A DNA stretch of 64,000 nucleotides from an uncultured Collinsella sp. (GCA_902497025.1 CABVDJ010000004.1:1-64000), one strand, 5' to 3'; shown: positions 17,909 through 26,563, counted from the first letter of the stretch. Notes: generated by a model from the letters alone, not told the origin. Program-made: numbers and translations.

Positions 17909-18323
17909 AGCGACTCCTTCCGACAGATGAGCATTTTCCAACATGATGACTTTGAGTCTTGGTGAAGGATACGCTTCGGTGAGCGGCTTTTTCCTTTCAT
18001 ATGAGTATGCAACAAATGCGGCATACGGGTGGGGTCGAAATTTGTGACCGGCATGCGCATCTGCCGTCTACCGAGAAAATCAAATACTTCTTGACTTTTG
18101 AAATCGAGGGCAAAATCGCAGGATTCATTTTTGGTTAAACGCATAACTAAATCGCATAACCAACGCTCTGACCTGCGCGTTTACCGAAATAAGCTGGCAT
18201 TAAGAAAAACGAGCACCTATATTGTTCTTGTCGAAAAGACAGCAAGTCCAAACGGCAGGGGATGCTCCGGAGGCCTCCGCAAACGGTGTCTTGCGCACGC
18301 AACTCTATGAAAAGAGGGAAGCA
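17909..18323. promoter_or_regulatory. divergent control region of the sugar operon
   Basis: A 415-bp gap between the LacI gene and the PTS operon. It holds the palindrome at 18131-18150, a repeated CGCATAAC word at 18140 and 18153, and an AT-rich TATATT at 18218 that may be a -10. No gene is supported in it. Confidence 0.5.
18131..18150. promoter_or_regulatory. candidate LacI-family operator
   Basis: TTGGTTA-AACGCA-TAACTAA is symmetric at 14 of 20 positions about a central CG, the usual form of LacI-family sites. It lies 193 bp upstream of the EIIBC start and 223 bp from the regulator start. Confidence 0.5.
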
Positions 18324-19796
18324 ATGAAGATCGTAGGCGTTGCCGCCTGTACTGTGGGTATCGCCCACACGTATATGGCCCAGAAGGCGATTCAGGATGA
18401 ATGCGCCGCCCGTGGCATCGAGTGCAAGGTCGAGGCTCAGGGTGGCCTGGGTATCGAGAATGAGCTCACGCAGGAAGACGTGGACTCCGCCGACCTGGTC
18501 CTGGAGTCCGTCGACGTGGGTGTCGAGAACGAGGACCGTTTTGAGCAGAAGATGGCCGAGGGCAAGTTCCTGAAGGTCGGCACCTCTGATGTAATCGCCG
18601 ATCCGGTAAAGATCATCGACCAGGCCATTGAGATCATCAAGGCGACGGGTGGCGCCGTTGACGCGCCCAAGGCCGAGGCCAAGGCAGAGAAGAAGGCCGT
18701 CTCCGCTGCCCCGCAGGCCCCGACACCGGCGTCCAAGCAGTCTATCTTTGCCGATCCTGGCAAGACGCTGCTCAATGCATTCAATACCGGCGTTTCCTAT
18801 TTTATCCCCATCGTCGTTATCGGCGGCGTGTTTCTTGCCTTCTCGCTGGCATCCGGTACCGCCGGCGCCAACGGCATGGAGGTTACGAACCCGCTGATGG
18901 TGAGCCTTAACACCATCGGCATGGCCGGCATCTCCATGATGATCCCGGTGCTTGCGGCATACATCTCCTACTCGATGGCCGGCAAGCCCGCGCTCGCCCC
19001 CGGTTTTGTCCTGGGCTACCTGGTCAACAACGCAGTCGTTACCCCTAACGGCAACAGCGTTTCGACCGGCTTCTTGGGCGCCATGATCATGGCGGTCATC
19101 TGCGGCTACTTTGTCCGCTGGATGAAGACCTGGAAGGTCAACAACACCATCCAGACCATCATGCCCATCCTGATCATCCCGATTCTGACCTCGCTTGTCC
19201 TGGGCATGGCCTATATCTACATCCTGGCCACGCCGCTTGGCTTTGTGATGGACTGGCTCACCGGCGTGCTCGGCAGCCTGCAGGGCGGTTCCGCAGTTGT
19301 CCTGGGTCTGGTCATTGGCGTTATGACCGCCTTCGATATGGGCGGCCCCATCAACAAGACCGCCTCGACCTTCACCATGGCCATCATGGCCTCCGGCATC
19401 TATGGCCCCAACGGCATGTTCCGCGTCGCCGTCGCCATTCCCCCGATTGCCTGCGGCCTTGCTGCGCTCATCGCCAAGAACAAGTTCGATGACGCCGATC
19501 GCCAGATGGGTATCTCCGCACTGTTCATGGGCTGCATCGGCATTACCGAGGGCGCTATCCCCTTCGCGGTCAAGGACCTTGGCCACACCCTGCCCGGCAT
19601 CTGCATCGGCTCTGCCGTGGGCGCGGCGCTCGCCGCCTTCCAGGGTATCGACTGCTACGTCCCGCACGGTGGCTTTATCGTCGCCCTTGCCACCAACAAC
19701 GTCGCGCTGTTCTGCCTGGACATCGTGATTGGCGCCGTGGTCGCCGCTGCAATCCTGATTGCCATGAAGCCCACGCTCGACAAGCAGGCCAAGTAA
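18324..19796 (+). CDS. PTS fructose-type transporter subunit EIIBC
   Basis: A membrane permease that imports a sugar and phosphorylates it using phosphate from EIIA. EIIB is at residues 1-100 with the phospho-cysteine C9 in AACTVGIAHTYMA. An Ala/Lys-rich linker spans about 105-145, and EIIC with eight to ten membrane helices fills 150-490, including TEGAIPF, typical of the fructose family. There is no fused EIIA; the EIIA is the last gene of the operon. The start ATG 18324 has AGAGGGA upstream. Substrate is uncertain: the fructose-mannitol superfamily also handles 2-O-mannosylglycerate and polyols. Confidence 0.93.
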   Translation: MKIVGVAACTVGIAHTYMAQKAIQDECAARGIECKVEAQGGLGIENELTQEDVDSADLVLESVDVGVENEDRFEQKMAEGKFLKVGTSDVIADPVKIIDQAIEIIKATGGAVDAPKAEAKAEKKAVSAAPQAPTPASKQSIFADPGKTLLNAFNTGVSYFIPIVVIGGVFLAFSLASGTAGANGMEVTNPLMVSLNTIGMAGISMMIPVLAAYISYSMAGKPALAPGFVLGYLVNNAVVTPNGNSVSTGFLGAMIMAVICGYFVRWMKTWKVNNTIQTIMPILIIPILTSLVLGMAYIYILATPLGFVMDWLTGVLGSLQGGSAVVLGLVIGVMTAFDMGGPINKTASTFTMAIMASGIYGPNGMFRVAVAIPPIACGLAALIAKNKFDDADRQMGISALFMGCIGITEGAIPFAVKDLGHTLPGICIGSAVGAALAAFQGIDCYVPHGGFIVALATNNVALFCLDIVIGAVVAAAILIAMKPTLDKQAK

Positions 19797-19810
19797 ACCT
19801 TTAAGGACTC

Positions 19811-19871
19811 CGGTTGTGCGGAGGGATGGATTTGACTCCGCACAACCGCCCCTACACAACAAAATCCATCC
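19811..19871 (+). promoter_or_regulatory. candidate H-type pseudoknot between PTS and aldolase genes
   Basis: Stem 1 is a perfect 13 bp (19811-19823 with 19836-19848). Ten of the 12 bases in its loop (19824-19833, GGATGGATTT) are perfectly complementary to 19862-19871 downstream. The two helices interleave, which defines a pseudoknot. It lies 70 bases before the aldolase-subunit start and could regulate processing or translation; alternatively it is two overlapping palindrome remnants. Confidence 0.55.
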
Positions 19872-19940
19872 GTACTGATAGGGCCCACATCTGGGTCCCA
19901 GGGAACTTTTGTCAAAAATCCTCTGGAGAAGGAGAACAAA

Positions 19941-21215
19941 ATGTCCAACCTCACCATCCGCCAGGCCGTTCAGGGCATGCTCAAACTGCAGGATAGCGGC
20001 GATCACGCAACCATGGTCGGCATTGGCCCCATGAGCCCCAACCTGATTCAGGCCGTGTTCGAGCTTGCCAAGGACGAGGATTTCCCGCCCATGTTTATCG
20101 CCAGCCGCAACCAGGTCGATATGGACGAGATGGGCGCCGGCTACGTCAACGGTTGGGACCAGACGCGCTTTGCCGCCGACATCAAGAAGGTCGCCGACGA
20201 GGTGGGTTACACCGGTCCGTACTACCTGTGCCGAGATCACGGCGGTCCGTGGCAGCGCGACGAGGAGCGTAACGCCCACCTGCCCGAGGACGAGGCCATG
20301 GAGCTCGCCCGCAAGTCCTTCGTCGCCGACATGGAGGCGGGCTTTGACCTGCTGATGGTCGACCCCACCAAGGACCCCTATCAGATCGGCAAGGTTATTC
20401 CGCTCGACGTGGTGCTTCGCCGCACGATCGATCTTATCGACTACCTTGAGCAGTACCGTCGCGAGCATAACCTGCCCGAGGTCGCCTATGAGGTCGGTAC
20501 CGAGGAGACCAATGGCGGCTTGACCTCTACCGATAAGTACGAGGAGTTCATTTCTCAGCTGCAGCCCGAGCTCGAGAAGCGCGGCTGCCCCATGCCCACC
20601 TTTATCGTCGGCCAGACCGGCACCCTTACCCGCTGGACGGAGCAGGTCGGTCACTACAACTTCAAGAACGCCCGCGAGCTTGCCGATATGGCCAAGCGCT
20701 ATGGCGTGGGCCTGAAGGAGCACAACGCCGACTATCTGGACGACGCGACGCTGCTCGAGCACATCCCGGCACACGTGACCGCCTCCAACGTCGCTCCGCA
20801 GTATGGCACCGAGGAGACCCGCGCTTACCTCAAGCTCTGCGCCACCGAGCAGATCCTGGTCGACAACGGTCTGTGCGATGACCCCTCCGACCTGTATCAC
20901 ACGCTGCTGGTCAAGGCTATCAAGACCGAGCGCTGGCGCAAGTGGATGACTGGCGACGACGTCAACCTGCAGGTCGATGACATCCTTGCCGACGATGAGC
21001 TCAGCCTGAAGATCCTGGATGTCTCCGGCCACTATGCGTTCAACGATCCCGAGGTCAAGGAGCAGGTCGAGAAGCTCTATCGCAACCTCGCTGCCCAGGA
21101 CATCGACGGCAAGCGCTTTGTGATCGAGCACATCAAGCGCCCGATCAAGCAGTACGTCGTCGGTCTTAACCTCAAGGGCGTCACGAGCCGCATCGAGAAG
21201 GCTCTCGAGGACTAA
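19941..21215 (+). CDS. class II tagatose-bisphosphate aldolase non-catalytic subunit-like (GatZ/KbaZ family)
   Basis: A 424-residue TIM-barrel protein of the GatZ/KbaZ family. In Escherichia coli, GatZ and KbaZ stabilise the catalytic subunits GatY and KbaY, which cleave tagatose-1,6-bisphosphate. No GatY/KbaY-type class II aldolase is in this operon, so the protein either works with a partner encoded elsewhere or is itself an enzyme. Conserved blocks seen include LCRDHGGPWQRDE, DPTKDPY, VGTEETNGG and KEHNADYL. GAGAAGGAG precedes ATG 19941. It sits between the EIIBC gene and an FSA-type aldolase gene. Confidence 0.86.
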   Translation: MSNLTIRQAVQGMLKLQDSGDHATMVGIGPMSPNLIQAVFELAKDEDFPPMFIASRNQVDMDEMGAGYVNGWDQTRFAADIKKVADEVGYTGPYYLCRDHGGPWQRDEERNAHLPEDEAMELARKSFVADMEAGFDLLMVDPTKDPYQIGKVIPLDVVLRRTIDLIDYLEQYRREHNLPEVAYEVGTEETNGGLTSTDKYEEFISQLQPELEKRGCPMPTFIVGQTGTLTRWTEQVGHYNFKNARELADMAKRYGVGLKEHNADYLDDATLLEHIPAHVTASNVAPQYGTEETRAYLKLCATEQILVDNGLCDDPSDLYHTLLVKAIKTERWRKWMTGDDVNLQVDDILADDELSLKILDVSGHYAFNDPEVKEQVEKLYRNLAAQDIDGKRFVIEHIKRPIKQYVVGLNLKGVTSRIEKALED

Positions 21216-21234
21216 GTAGCTTTTCCTACACGAC

Positions 21235-21308
21235 GCCGGGCCTGGGGCATGTCCCAGCCGCAGGCCCGGCACACAGGACAAAGGGACATCCCCTTTGTCC
21301 TATTTTTT
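21235..21308 (+). terminator. two tandem hairpins inside the sugar operon
   Basis: GCCGGGCCTG/CAGGCCCGGC at 21235-21270 is followed by AGGACAAAGGG/CCCTTTGTCCT at 21275-21301 and TATTTTTT. The second has full terminator form, yet the downstream gene is clearly part of the same pathway. It is more likely a partial terminator or attenuator than the end of the operon. Confidence 0.65.
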
Positions 21309-21340
21309 GAGTTTTGGATTCCTTCGAAGGAGTTTGCACC

Positions 21341-22024
21341 ATGAAGTTCTTTATCGATACCGCCAATCTGGACGAGATCGCCGAGGCCAAGAGCTGGGGC
21401 TGCCTGGCCGGTGTTACCACCAACCCGTCCCTGTACGCCAAGACCGGCGGCAAGCTTGCCGACTTTGAGCCGCATATGCTCAAGATTGCCGAGCTCTGCG
21501 AGGGCCTGCCCGTTTCCGCCGAGTCTACCGCTACCACTGCCGAGGGTATGATCGAGGAGGGCAAGCGCCTTGCCGCCCTCGCCCCCAACATCGTGGTCAA
21601 GCTTCCCGTGTGCGAGGCCGGCCTTGCCGCCTGCCGTGCACTGGCCGATGCTGGCGTGCGCGTCAACATGACGCTCGTCTTCTCGCCGACGCAGGCCCTT
21701 ATGGCCGCCAATGCCGGTGCTCGCTACATCAGCCCGTTTGTCGGTCGTTTCGATGACATCGCCGAGGACGGTATCTCGCAGCTCGACAACGTCGTGACCT
21801 GCATTAAGAACTACGACTGGACGGGCAAGAACGTCGACGACACCGTCGAGATCATCACCGCCTCGGTTCGTACGCCCAACCACGTGACCCAGGCCGCGCT
21901 ACTCGGTGCCGATATTGCGACCGTGCCCATGGCCGCTCTCAAGAAGTGCCTGCATCATCCGCTGACCGACCAGGGCCTCGCCTCTTTTGAGGCTGACTGG
22001 CAGAAGGTCGTCGCTCAGGCTTAA
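21341..22024 (+). CDS. fsa: fructose-6-phosphate aldolase / small transaldolase-like protein
   Basis: A class I aldolase of the TalC/MipB group, 227 residues (family about 215-220). The Schiff-base lysine is K87 in NIVVKLPV, and the opening MKFFIDTANLDEI with GVTTNPSL is diagnostic. Members either split fructose-6-phosphate to dihydroxyacetone and glyceraldehyde-3-phosphate or act as transaldolases; the sequence alone does not decide. GAAGGAG is nine bases before ATG 21341. Its neighbours, a split transketolase and a PTS, favour a role in rearranging a phosphorylated sugar through the non-oxidative pentose-phosphate steps. Confidence 0.92.
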   Translation: MKFFIDTANLDEIAEAKSWGCLAGVTTNPSLYAKTGGKLADFEPHMLKIAELCEGLPVSAESTATTAEGMIEEGKRLAALAPNIVVKLPVCEAGLAACRALADAGVRVNMTLVFSPTQALMAANAGARYISPFVGRFDDIAEDGISQLDNVVTCIKNYDWTGKNVDDTVEIITASVRTPNHVTQAALLGADIATVPMAALKKCLHHPLTDQGLASFEADWQKVVAQA

Positions 22025-22035
22025 CGAGTGGATTG

Positions 22036-22070
22036 CCCCGGCATCGCGTCATCCGGTGCCGGGGTTGTTC
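22036..22070 (+). terminator. weak hairpin between aldolase and transketolase genes
   Basis: CCCCGGCA at 22036-22043 pairs with TGCCGGGG at 22057-22064, followed by TTGTT. It is probably a partial terminator or stabiliser within the operon. Confidence 0.45.
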
Positions 22071-22087
22071 TCAAGAGAGGAATTCGT

Positions 22088-22918
22088 ATGACCAACCAGG
22101 AGCTGGCGAAGGTCGCCAATGAGGTCAGGAAGGGTGTCGTGACTGCGGTTCACGCGGCCAAGTCGGGACACCCGGGTGGATCGCTCGGTGCTGCCGACAT
22201 CATGACGTATCTGTACTTTGAGGAAATGAATATCGATCCTGCCGACCCTCACAAGGCCGATCGCGATCGCTTTGTGCTCTCCAAGGGTCACGCGGCGCCG
22301 GGCCTGTATTCGGTGTTGGCAAATCGCGGCTATTTTCCCGTCGAAGAGCTCGAGACGCTCCGTCATATTGGCAGCCGACTGCAGGGCCATCCCAACATGA
22401 ACGACGCCCCTGGTATCGATATGTCCACCGGATCGCTCGGTCAGGGCATCTCTGCTGCAGTTGGAATGGCGCTTGCCGCTAAGCACTGGGGCGACGGCTA
22501 CCGTGTCTACACGTTGCTGGGCGACGGTGAGTGCGAGGAAGGCCAGGTGTGGGAGGCGGCCATGTTCGCCGGCAACCATGCGCTCGACAATCTTGTTGCC
22601 GTCGTCGACCACAACGGCTTGCAGATTGACGGCAGTATCGACGAAGTTAACTCGGCTATGCCGCTTGCCGACAAGTTCCGTGCCTTTAAGTGGCATGTGA
22701 TCGAGCTCGCCGACGGTAACGACATGGCGCAGATTGCCGCCGCCTTTGCCGAGGCTCGCAAAGTGAGCGACTCGCCCGTGGCCATTATCGCCGAGACGGT
22801 GAAGGGCAAGGGCGTCTCCTTTATGGAAAACCAGGTGGGCTGGCACGGCAAGGCACCCAACGATGAACAGCTTGAGCAGGCCATGGCCGAGCTCGCAGCA
22901 GCAGGGGAGGAGCTCTAA
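22088..22918 (+). CDS. transketolase, N-terminal (TPP-binding) subunit
   Basis: A thiamine-diphosphate subunit of a split transketolase, 276 residues. Visible are the KSGHPGGSLGAADIM opening, SKGHAAPGLY, GSLGQGISAAVGMAL, and the Mg-TPP motif GDGECEEGQVWEA. Together with the next gene it transfers two-carbon ketol units between sugar phosphates. AAGAGAGGAATTC precedes ATG 22088. The stop overlaps the next start by one base (TAATG), so the two subunits are made in step. Confidence 0.94.
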   Translation: MTNQELAKVANEVRKGVVTAVHAAKSGHPGGSLGAADIMTYLYFEEMNIDPADPHKADRDRFVLSKGHAAPGLYSVLANRGYFPVEELETLRHIGSRLQGHPNMNDAPGIDMSTGSLGQGISAAVGMALAAKHWGDGYRVYTLLGDGECEEGQVWEAAMFAGNHALDNLVAVVDHNGLQIDGSIDEVNSAMPLADKFRAFKWHVIELADGNDMAQIAAAFAEARKVSDSPVAIIAETVKGKGVSFMENQVGWHGKAPNDEQLEQAMAELAAAGEEL

Positions 22919-23856
22919 TGGCAGACGTCAAGAAAGTCGCCACGCGCGTTAGCTATGGCGAGGCGCTTGTCGAGCTGGGCAATGAGCGCGATGACTTTGT
23001 GGTTCTCGATGCCGACCTGGCCGCCGCCACGCAGACCGGTAAGTTTAAGGCTGCGCACCCTGAGCGCTTCTACGACGCCGGCATTGCCGAGAGCAACCTG
23101 ATGGGTCTTGCCGCCGGCATCGCGACCACGGGCCGCGTTGCTTTTGCGAGCACCTTTGCGATGTTTGCCGCCGGTCGCGCCTACGAGCAGGTCCGCAATT
23201 CCATCGGCTACCCGCACCTCAACGTCAAGATAGGCGCTACCCATGCCGGCATTTCGGTGGGCGAGGACGGCGCCACGCACCAGTGCTGCGAGGATATCGC
23301 ACTCATGCGCACGATTCCGGGTATGACGGTGGTCGTTCCCGCCGACGACGTCGAGGCCCGTGCCTGTGTGCGCGCCGCCTATGAGTTTGAGGGGCCGGTC
23401 TACATGCGCTTCGGCCGTCTGGCAACGCCGGTCATCAACGACCGCGAGGACTATGAGTTCAAGATTGGTCGCGGCGTGGTCGTGCGCGAGGGGTCCGATG
23501 CGACCATCATCGCTTGTGGCCTTATGGTCGCCGAGGCGCTCGAGGCAGCCGAGGCGCTCGCTGCCGATGGCATCGACGCCGAGGTCATCAACATGCACAC
23601 GATCAAGCCGCTTGATGAACGCCTGGTTGTAGCCAGTGCCAAGAAGACCGGTCGCGTGGTCACTGCCGAGGAGCATTCGATTATCGGCGGTCTTGGCGAG
23701 GCCGTTGCCTCGGTGCTCGCGGAGCAGCATCCAGTGCCGATGCGTCGCGTCGGCGTGCGCGATGTGTACGGCGAGTCCGGCCCTGCGGTCGATTTGCTGC
23801 ACAAGTACGGTTTGGACGCCGACGGCATCGAAGCTGCGGTCAGGTCTGTGTTGTAA
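22918..23856 (+). CDS. transketolase, C-terminal (pyrimidine-binding) subunit
   Basis: The second half of the split transketolase, 312 residues. It carries the pyrimidine-binding domain (AGIAESNLMGLAAG, FAMFAAGRAYEQVR, GATHQCCEDIALMR) and a C-terminal transketolase domain with TAEEHSIIGGLG. Start and stop codons overlap with the upstream subunit. The fixed pairing with PTS and FSA-type genes suggests this copy is dedicated to catabolism of the imported sugar; whether another transketolase exists elsewhere in the genome cannot be seen here. Confidence 0.94.
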   Translation: MADVKKVATRVSYGEALVELGNERDDFVVLDADLAAATQTGKFKAAHPERFYDAGIAESNLMGLAAGIATTGRVAFASTFAMFAAGRAYEQVRNSIGYPHLNVKIGATHAGISVGEDGATHQCCEDIALMRTIPGMTVVVPADDVEARACVRAAYEFEGPVYMRFGRLATPVINDREDYEFKIGRGVVVREGSDATIIACGLMVAEALEAAEALAADGIDAEVINMHTIKPLDERLVVASAKKTGRVVTAEEHSIIGGLGEAVASVLAEQHPVPMRRVGVRDVYGESGPAVDLLHKYGLDADGIEAAVRSVL

Positions 23857-23867
23857 GGAAGGTTTCC

Positions 23868-24320
23868 ATGGGATTTGTATCTGCCAACCAAGTGACGATC
23901 GGGTATACCGCCGCCTCGCGCGAGGACGCTCTGCATTATTTGTCCGAGCAGGCTGTTGAGCTTGGCTTTGCCGATGACGCGTCCGCTGTTGAAGCCGCGT
24001 TCATTGCTCGCGAAAACGAGGCCGAGACTGGCCTCGTCGCCGGGTTTGCCGTTCCGCATGCCAAGAGCGATGCGATTCATACGCCGGGTGTGGCCGTGCT
24101 CAAACTGTCCGAGCCTGTTGAGTGGCCGAGCTTTGATGGCGTACCCGTCGATGTTGCGCTCGCGCTGTACGTGCCCGCCGGCGAGGCTGGAACCACGCAC
24201 CTGCGTCTGCTCTCCAAGGCTGCCGTGATGCTGATGGACGCCGGCTTCCGTGACAAGGTGCGCGCGAGCACCGATCCCGTTGAGATTGCGGAGCTCATCA
24301 ATAGCGGACTCGAAGACTAG
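23868..24320 (+). CDS. PTS fructose/mannitol-type EIIA component
   Basis: A cytosolic phosphocarrier, 150 residues, that receives phosphate from HPr on H64 (FAVPHAKSDAI) and passes it to C9 of the EIIB domain encoded 5 kb upstream. Fold and length fit the fructose-mannitol IIA family. It begins 11 bases after the transketolase subunit with AAGGAAGG upstream, so it is the last gene of the operon. A strong terminator follows. Confidence 0.93.
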   Translation: MGFVSANQVTIGYTAASREDALHYLSEQAVELGFADDASAVEAAFIARENEAETGLVAGFAVPHAKSDAIHTPGVAVLKLSEPVEWPSFDGVPVDVALALYVPAGEAGTTHLRLLSKAAVMLMDAGFRDKVRASTDPVEIAELINSGLED

Positions 24321-24363
24321 AACGGTCATCCCGTTCAATCAATCGATCCTTCTCCAAGGAAAA

Positions 24364-24398
24364 GGGCCGCGACGCCATAAAGGTGTCGCGGCCCCGTT
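24364..24398 (+). terminator. terminator of the sugar operon
   Basis: GGGCCGCGACGCC pairs with GGTGTCGCGGCCC with a G-T pair, around a five-base loop, followed by CGTTT. Confidence 0.75.
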
Positions 24399-24407
24399 TG
24401 CGTTTCT

Positions 24408-24481
24408 CCAGATAAAACCTGCCAAAATAAACCTGTCCCTTTTTGGCAGGTTAATCGGGGGACTATTTCACCGCAACTTAG
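24408..24481. repeat. composite H/G repeat, left of the AlbA_2 regulator
   Basis: The H part (24408-24452) begins CCAGATAAAACCTGCC and has AACCTGCCAAAA/TTTTTGGCAGGTT arms. It is followed by a shortened G part ending ACTATTTCACCGCAACTTA. The same H then G order and orientation occurs at 26496-26632, so the regulator gene lies between direct composite repeats. Confidence 0.7.
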
Positions 24482-24523
24482 GGCACGGTTAGGAGGTGTG
24501 CACCTTAAAGAGCAGGGCCCATG

Positions 24524-24714
24524 ATTAGAGAGGTTGCGCTCGTCTCTCTAAATGTCTCTCTAAAGAGAAAGTCAGTTAAAGAGATAACATTGGGTAATCT
24601 AACAGCGAATTCGATACATCTCTCTAAATGTCTCTCTAAAATAAGGTGCTTATCTCTCTAAAGTTAGAGAGATATACTATACTTTAGAGAGATAAATCTA
24701 TCGTTTTAGAGAGA
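24524..24714. promoter_or_regulatory. ten-box operator array (TCTCTCTAAA) before the AlbA_2 regulator
   Basis: TCTCTCTAAA occurs at 24543, 24555, 24619, 24631 and 24653; its complement TTTAGAGAGA occurs at 24683 and 24705. Near copies are at 24524 (ATTAGAGAGG), 24576 (TTAAAGAGA) and 24664 (TTAGAGAGA). The boxes at 24653 and 24664 form a perfect dyad. The last box overlaps the ribosome-binding region of the gene, which suggests strong autoregulation. Confidence 0.8.
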
Positions 24715-24718
24715 CGGA

Positions 24719-26419
24719 ATGCCAATGCTGCTGGATGAACCTCTTGGCCTTATCGTTGAGCGCCTTCGCAGGCGAGGGACTGATGACGCATCGGTAGAAG
24801 TTAAAGCCTGCACGAATAAATTGAGCGCAGACGTATGGGAGACAGTGAGCGCTTTTGCGAACACTGCGGGTGGGCTCATTATTTTGGGCCTGAACGAAGC
24901 CGAAGGATTTGTTCCTTCGGCTAACTTTGCTATCGATAGGGTGCGCGATCAGTTTGTTTCGGGTATCGGAGACGGAGGCTCAGCGGCAGTGGTGACCCAT
25001 GCGCCGCGGTACGAGCTTGATCGAGGTGAGGTCGACGGGCTCCAGGTGCTTCTGGTGCGCATCTTTGAACTTGAGCTTAAAGCGAAGCCTTGCTATATCG
25101 GCGCGCGCGGCGTGCAGAACGGTAGCTACAAGCGCGTGGATGATAAAGATATCAAGATGTCACCCGCTGAGCTATATGAACTGCAGAGTGCGTTGCTTCC
25201 GAGCGATGCAGACGGCACGGTGGTTTCGGAGGCAACGGTCGAGGATTTGGATCCAGATGTCGTGCGGTCTATTATCGCAAATCGCCGGCTGCAGACCCCG
25301 CGCGTTTTGCGCGGGGCCGATACGCTGGAAAAGCAGCTGGTCAGACTCAATATCACTACAAAGGATGGTGCCGTGAAGCTCGCGGGGCTTCTTTCGGCGG
25401 GAATTTACCCCCAGCAGTTCTATCCCAAACTGATGATCGATGTCGCCGTTCATTCCGATGTGGAAAAATCTGCACCCGGGCAGCCCCGGTTTATTGACCG
25501 CCAGTTGTGCGATGGACCGATTCCAGCTTGCATCGAAGATGCCCTTGCCGCGATTGGACGAAACTTGCGCAAAGCGGCGATAGTGCAAGGCGCTGGCAGA
25601 AGGGATGATTGGGAAGTTCCCCAGGAGGTTTTGCGCGAGGCCTTGGCAAATGCCTGCATCCATCGAGAATATTCACCCATGTTTGTGGGGCAGGCCGTGA
25701 GTGTCGATATCTATCCAGACAGAATAGAGATCAAAAACCCTGGCGGGCTTTGGGGCGGAAAGACGGTGGACAATCTTGCAGACGGGGAATCGCGCTGCCG
25801 AAACCCAAAGCTCATGAGCCTAATGGGGGCGACGCCGTTAGAGCATGCCGAGGGGGCCGTTGCGGAAAGCCAAGGATCTGGTATCCCGGCTATGATTCGC
25901 GAGATGGAGTCTCGTTCGCTTGGCAGGCCGAAATTTATCGTTAAGGCCGATTCGTTTACGGTGCTGCTTTCCCGGCACGGGGCGGAGCTAGCTGAAAACC
26001 GCACGTGGATTCAGAGCCATGTGGGCACCGAGCTGACGGATCGCGAGGAAACACTGCTCATGTTTATGCGGGAGCATGGGTGCGTATGCGATGTTCAAAA
26101 AATACGAGAGGCCCTGAAGTGGGATTCGGATGACATTCGCCTGATCTGCGGGGACCTTGTGGATAAACATGTCCTGTCAAAATGCGGCAAAGACACGTTT
26201 GAAATTATCGATATGAACAGAGAATCGTCAGCTTCGACGGCGGATAGGATCCTGGAGGCTCTCAGCGCCGAAGTGGATATGACGGCGCGAGAAATTGCGG
26301 TTGCATCGGGGGTCAGAATTTCGTCTGTCCGTTACCATCTGCCAAAAATGGCGGATAAAGGACTCATCGAAGTAATGGGTTCATCGACGAGCCGTAACCG
26401 CCGATATCGGAAGAAGTAG
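24719..26419 (+). CDS. AlbA_2 (Schlafen-type) DNA-binding protein with HATPase_c_4 domain and winged helix
   Basis: A 566-residue putative regulator. An N-terminal AlbA_2 domain (about 20-140; ASVEVKACTNKL, NTAGGLIILGL) binds nucleic acid. A GHKL-type ATPase module follows (about 300-400; EVLREALANACIHREYS, DRIEIKNPGGLW, GSGIPAMIREM). The C-terminus (about 510-566) is a winged helix (TAREIAVASGVRISSVRYHLPKM). Such proteins are often annotated as RecG-like ATPases but lack helicase motifs. Many predicted members are autoregulated or defence-linked; that is inference here. The ten-box array upstream and flanking composite repeats mark it as a self-contained, possibly mobile unit. Confidence 0.85.
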   Translation: MPMLLDEPLGLIVERLRRRGTDDASVEVKACTNKLSADVWETVSAFANTAGGLIILGLNEAEGFVPSANFAIDRVRDQFVSGIGDGGSAAVVTHAPRYELDRGEVDGLQVLLVRIFELELKAKPCYIGARGVQNGSYKRVDDKDIKMSPAELYELQSALLPSDADGTVVSEATVEDLDPDVVRSIIANRRLQTPRVLRGADTLEKQLVRLNITTKDGAVKLAGLLSAGIYPQQFYPKLMIDVAVHSDVEKSAPGQPRFIDRQLCDGPIPACIEDALAAIGRNLRKAAIVQGAGRRDDWEVPQEVLREALANACIHREYSPMFVGQAVSVDIYPDRIEIKNPGGLWGGKTVDNLADGESRCRNPKLMSLMGATPLEHAEGAVAESQGSGIPAMIREMESRSLGRPKFIVKADSFTVLLSRHGAELAENRTWIQSHVGTELTDREETLLMFMREHGCVCDVQKIREALKWDSDDIRLICGDLVDKHVLSKCGKDTFEIIDMNRESSASTADRILEALSAEVDMTAREIAVASGVRISSVRYHLPKMADKGLIEVMGSSTSRNRRYRKK

Positions 26420-26429
26420 ATGCGGCCGG

Positions 26430-26478
26430 GTCGCCCCTCTAGTGTCTCTCGAAGTTGGACGGGTGCTAGAGGGGCGAC
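26430..26478. repeat. 13-bp inverted repeat after the AlbA_2 regulator
   Basis: GTCGCCCCTCTAG at 26430-26442 pairs with CTAGAGGGGCGAC at 26466-26478. There is no T tract. A TGTCTCTC word in the loop resembles half of the upstream operator box. It may end transcription with help, or mark the edge of the unit. Confidence 0.55.
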
Positions 26479-26495
26479 TGCCTCGCGACGTTTCC

Positions 26496-26539
26496 CCAGA
26501 TAAAACCTGCCAAAATAAACCTGTCCCTTTTTGGAAGGT
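26496..26539. repeat. H repeat, copy 2
   Basis: Begins CCAGATAAAACCTGCC and ends TTTTTGGAAGGT. It matches the H part at 24408 nearly base for base in the same orientation, and is followed by the full G palindrome. Confidence 0.7.
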
Positions 26540-26563
26540 CTGCGGGTCCATGCCCGCCAAACG

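Noticed and set aside
18147..21281. Minus-strand open frame of over 1,000 codons opposite the PTS and aldolase genes
   Set aside because: It spans two recognisable genes and their gap, has no motif and no ribosome-binding site; it is a GC-driven antisense frame.
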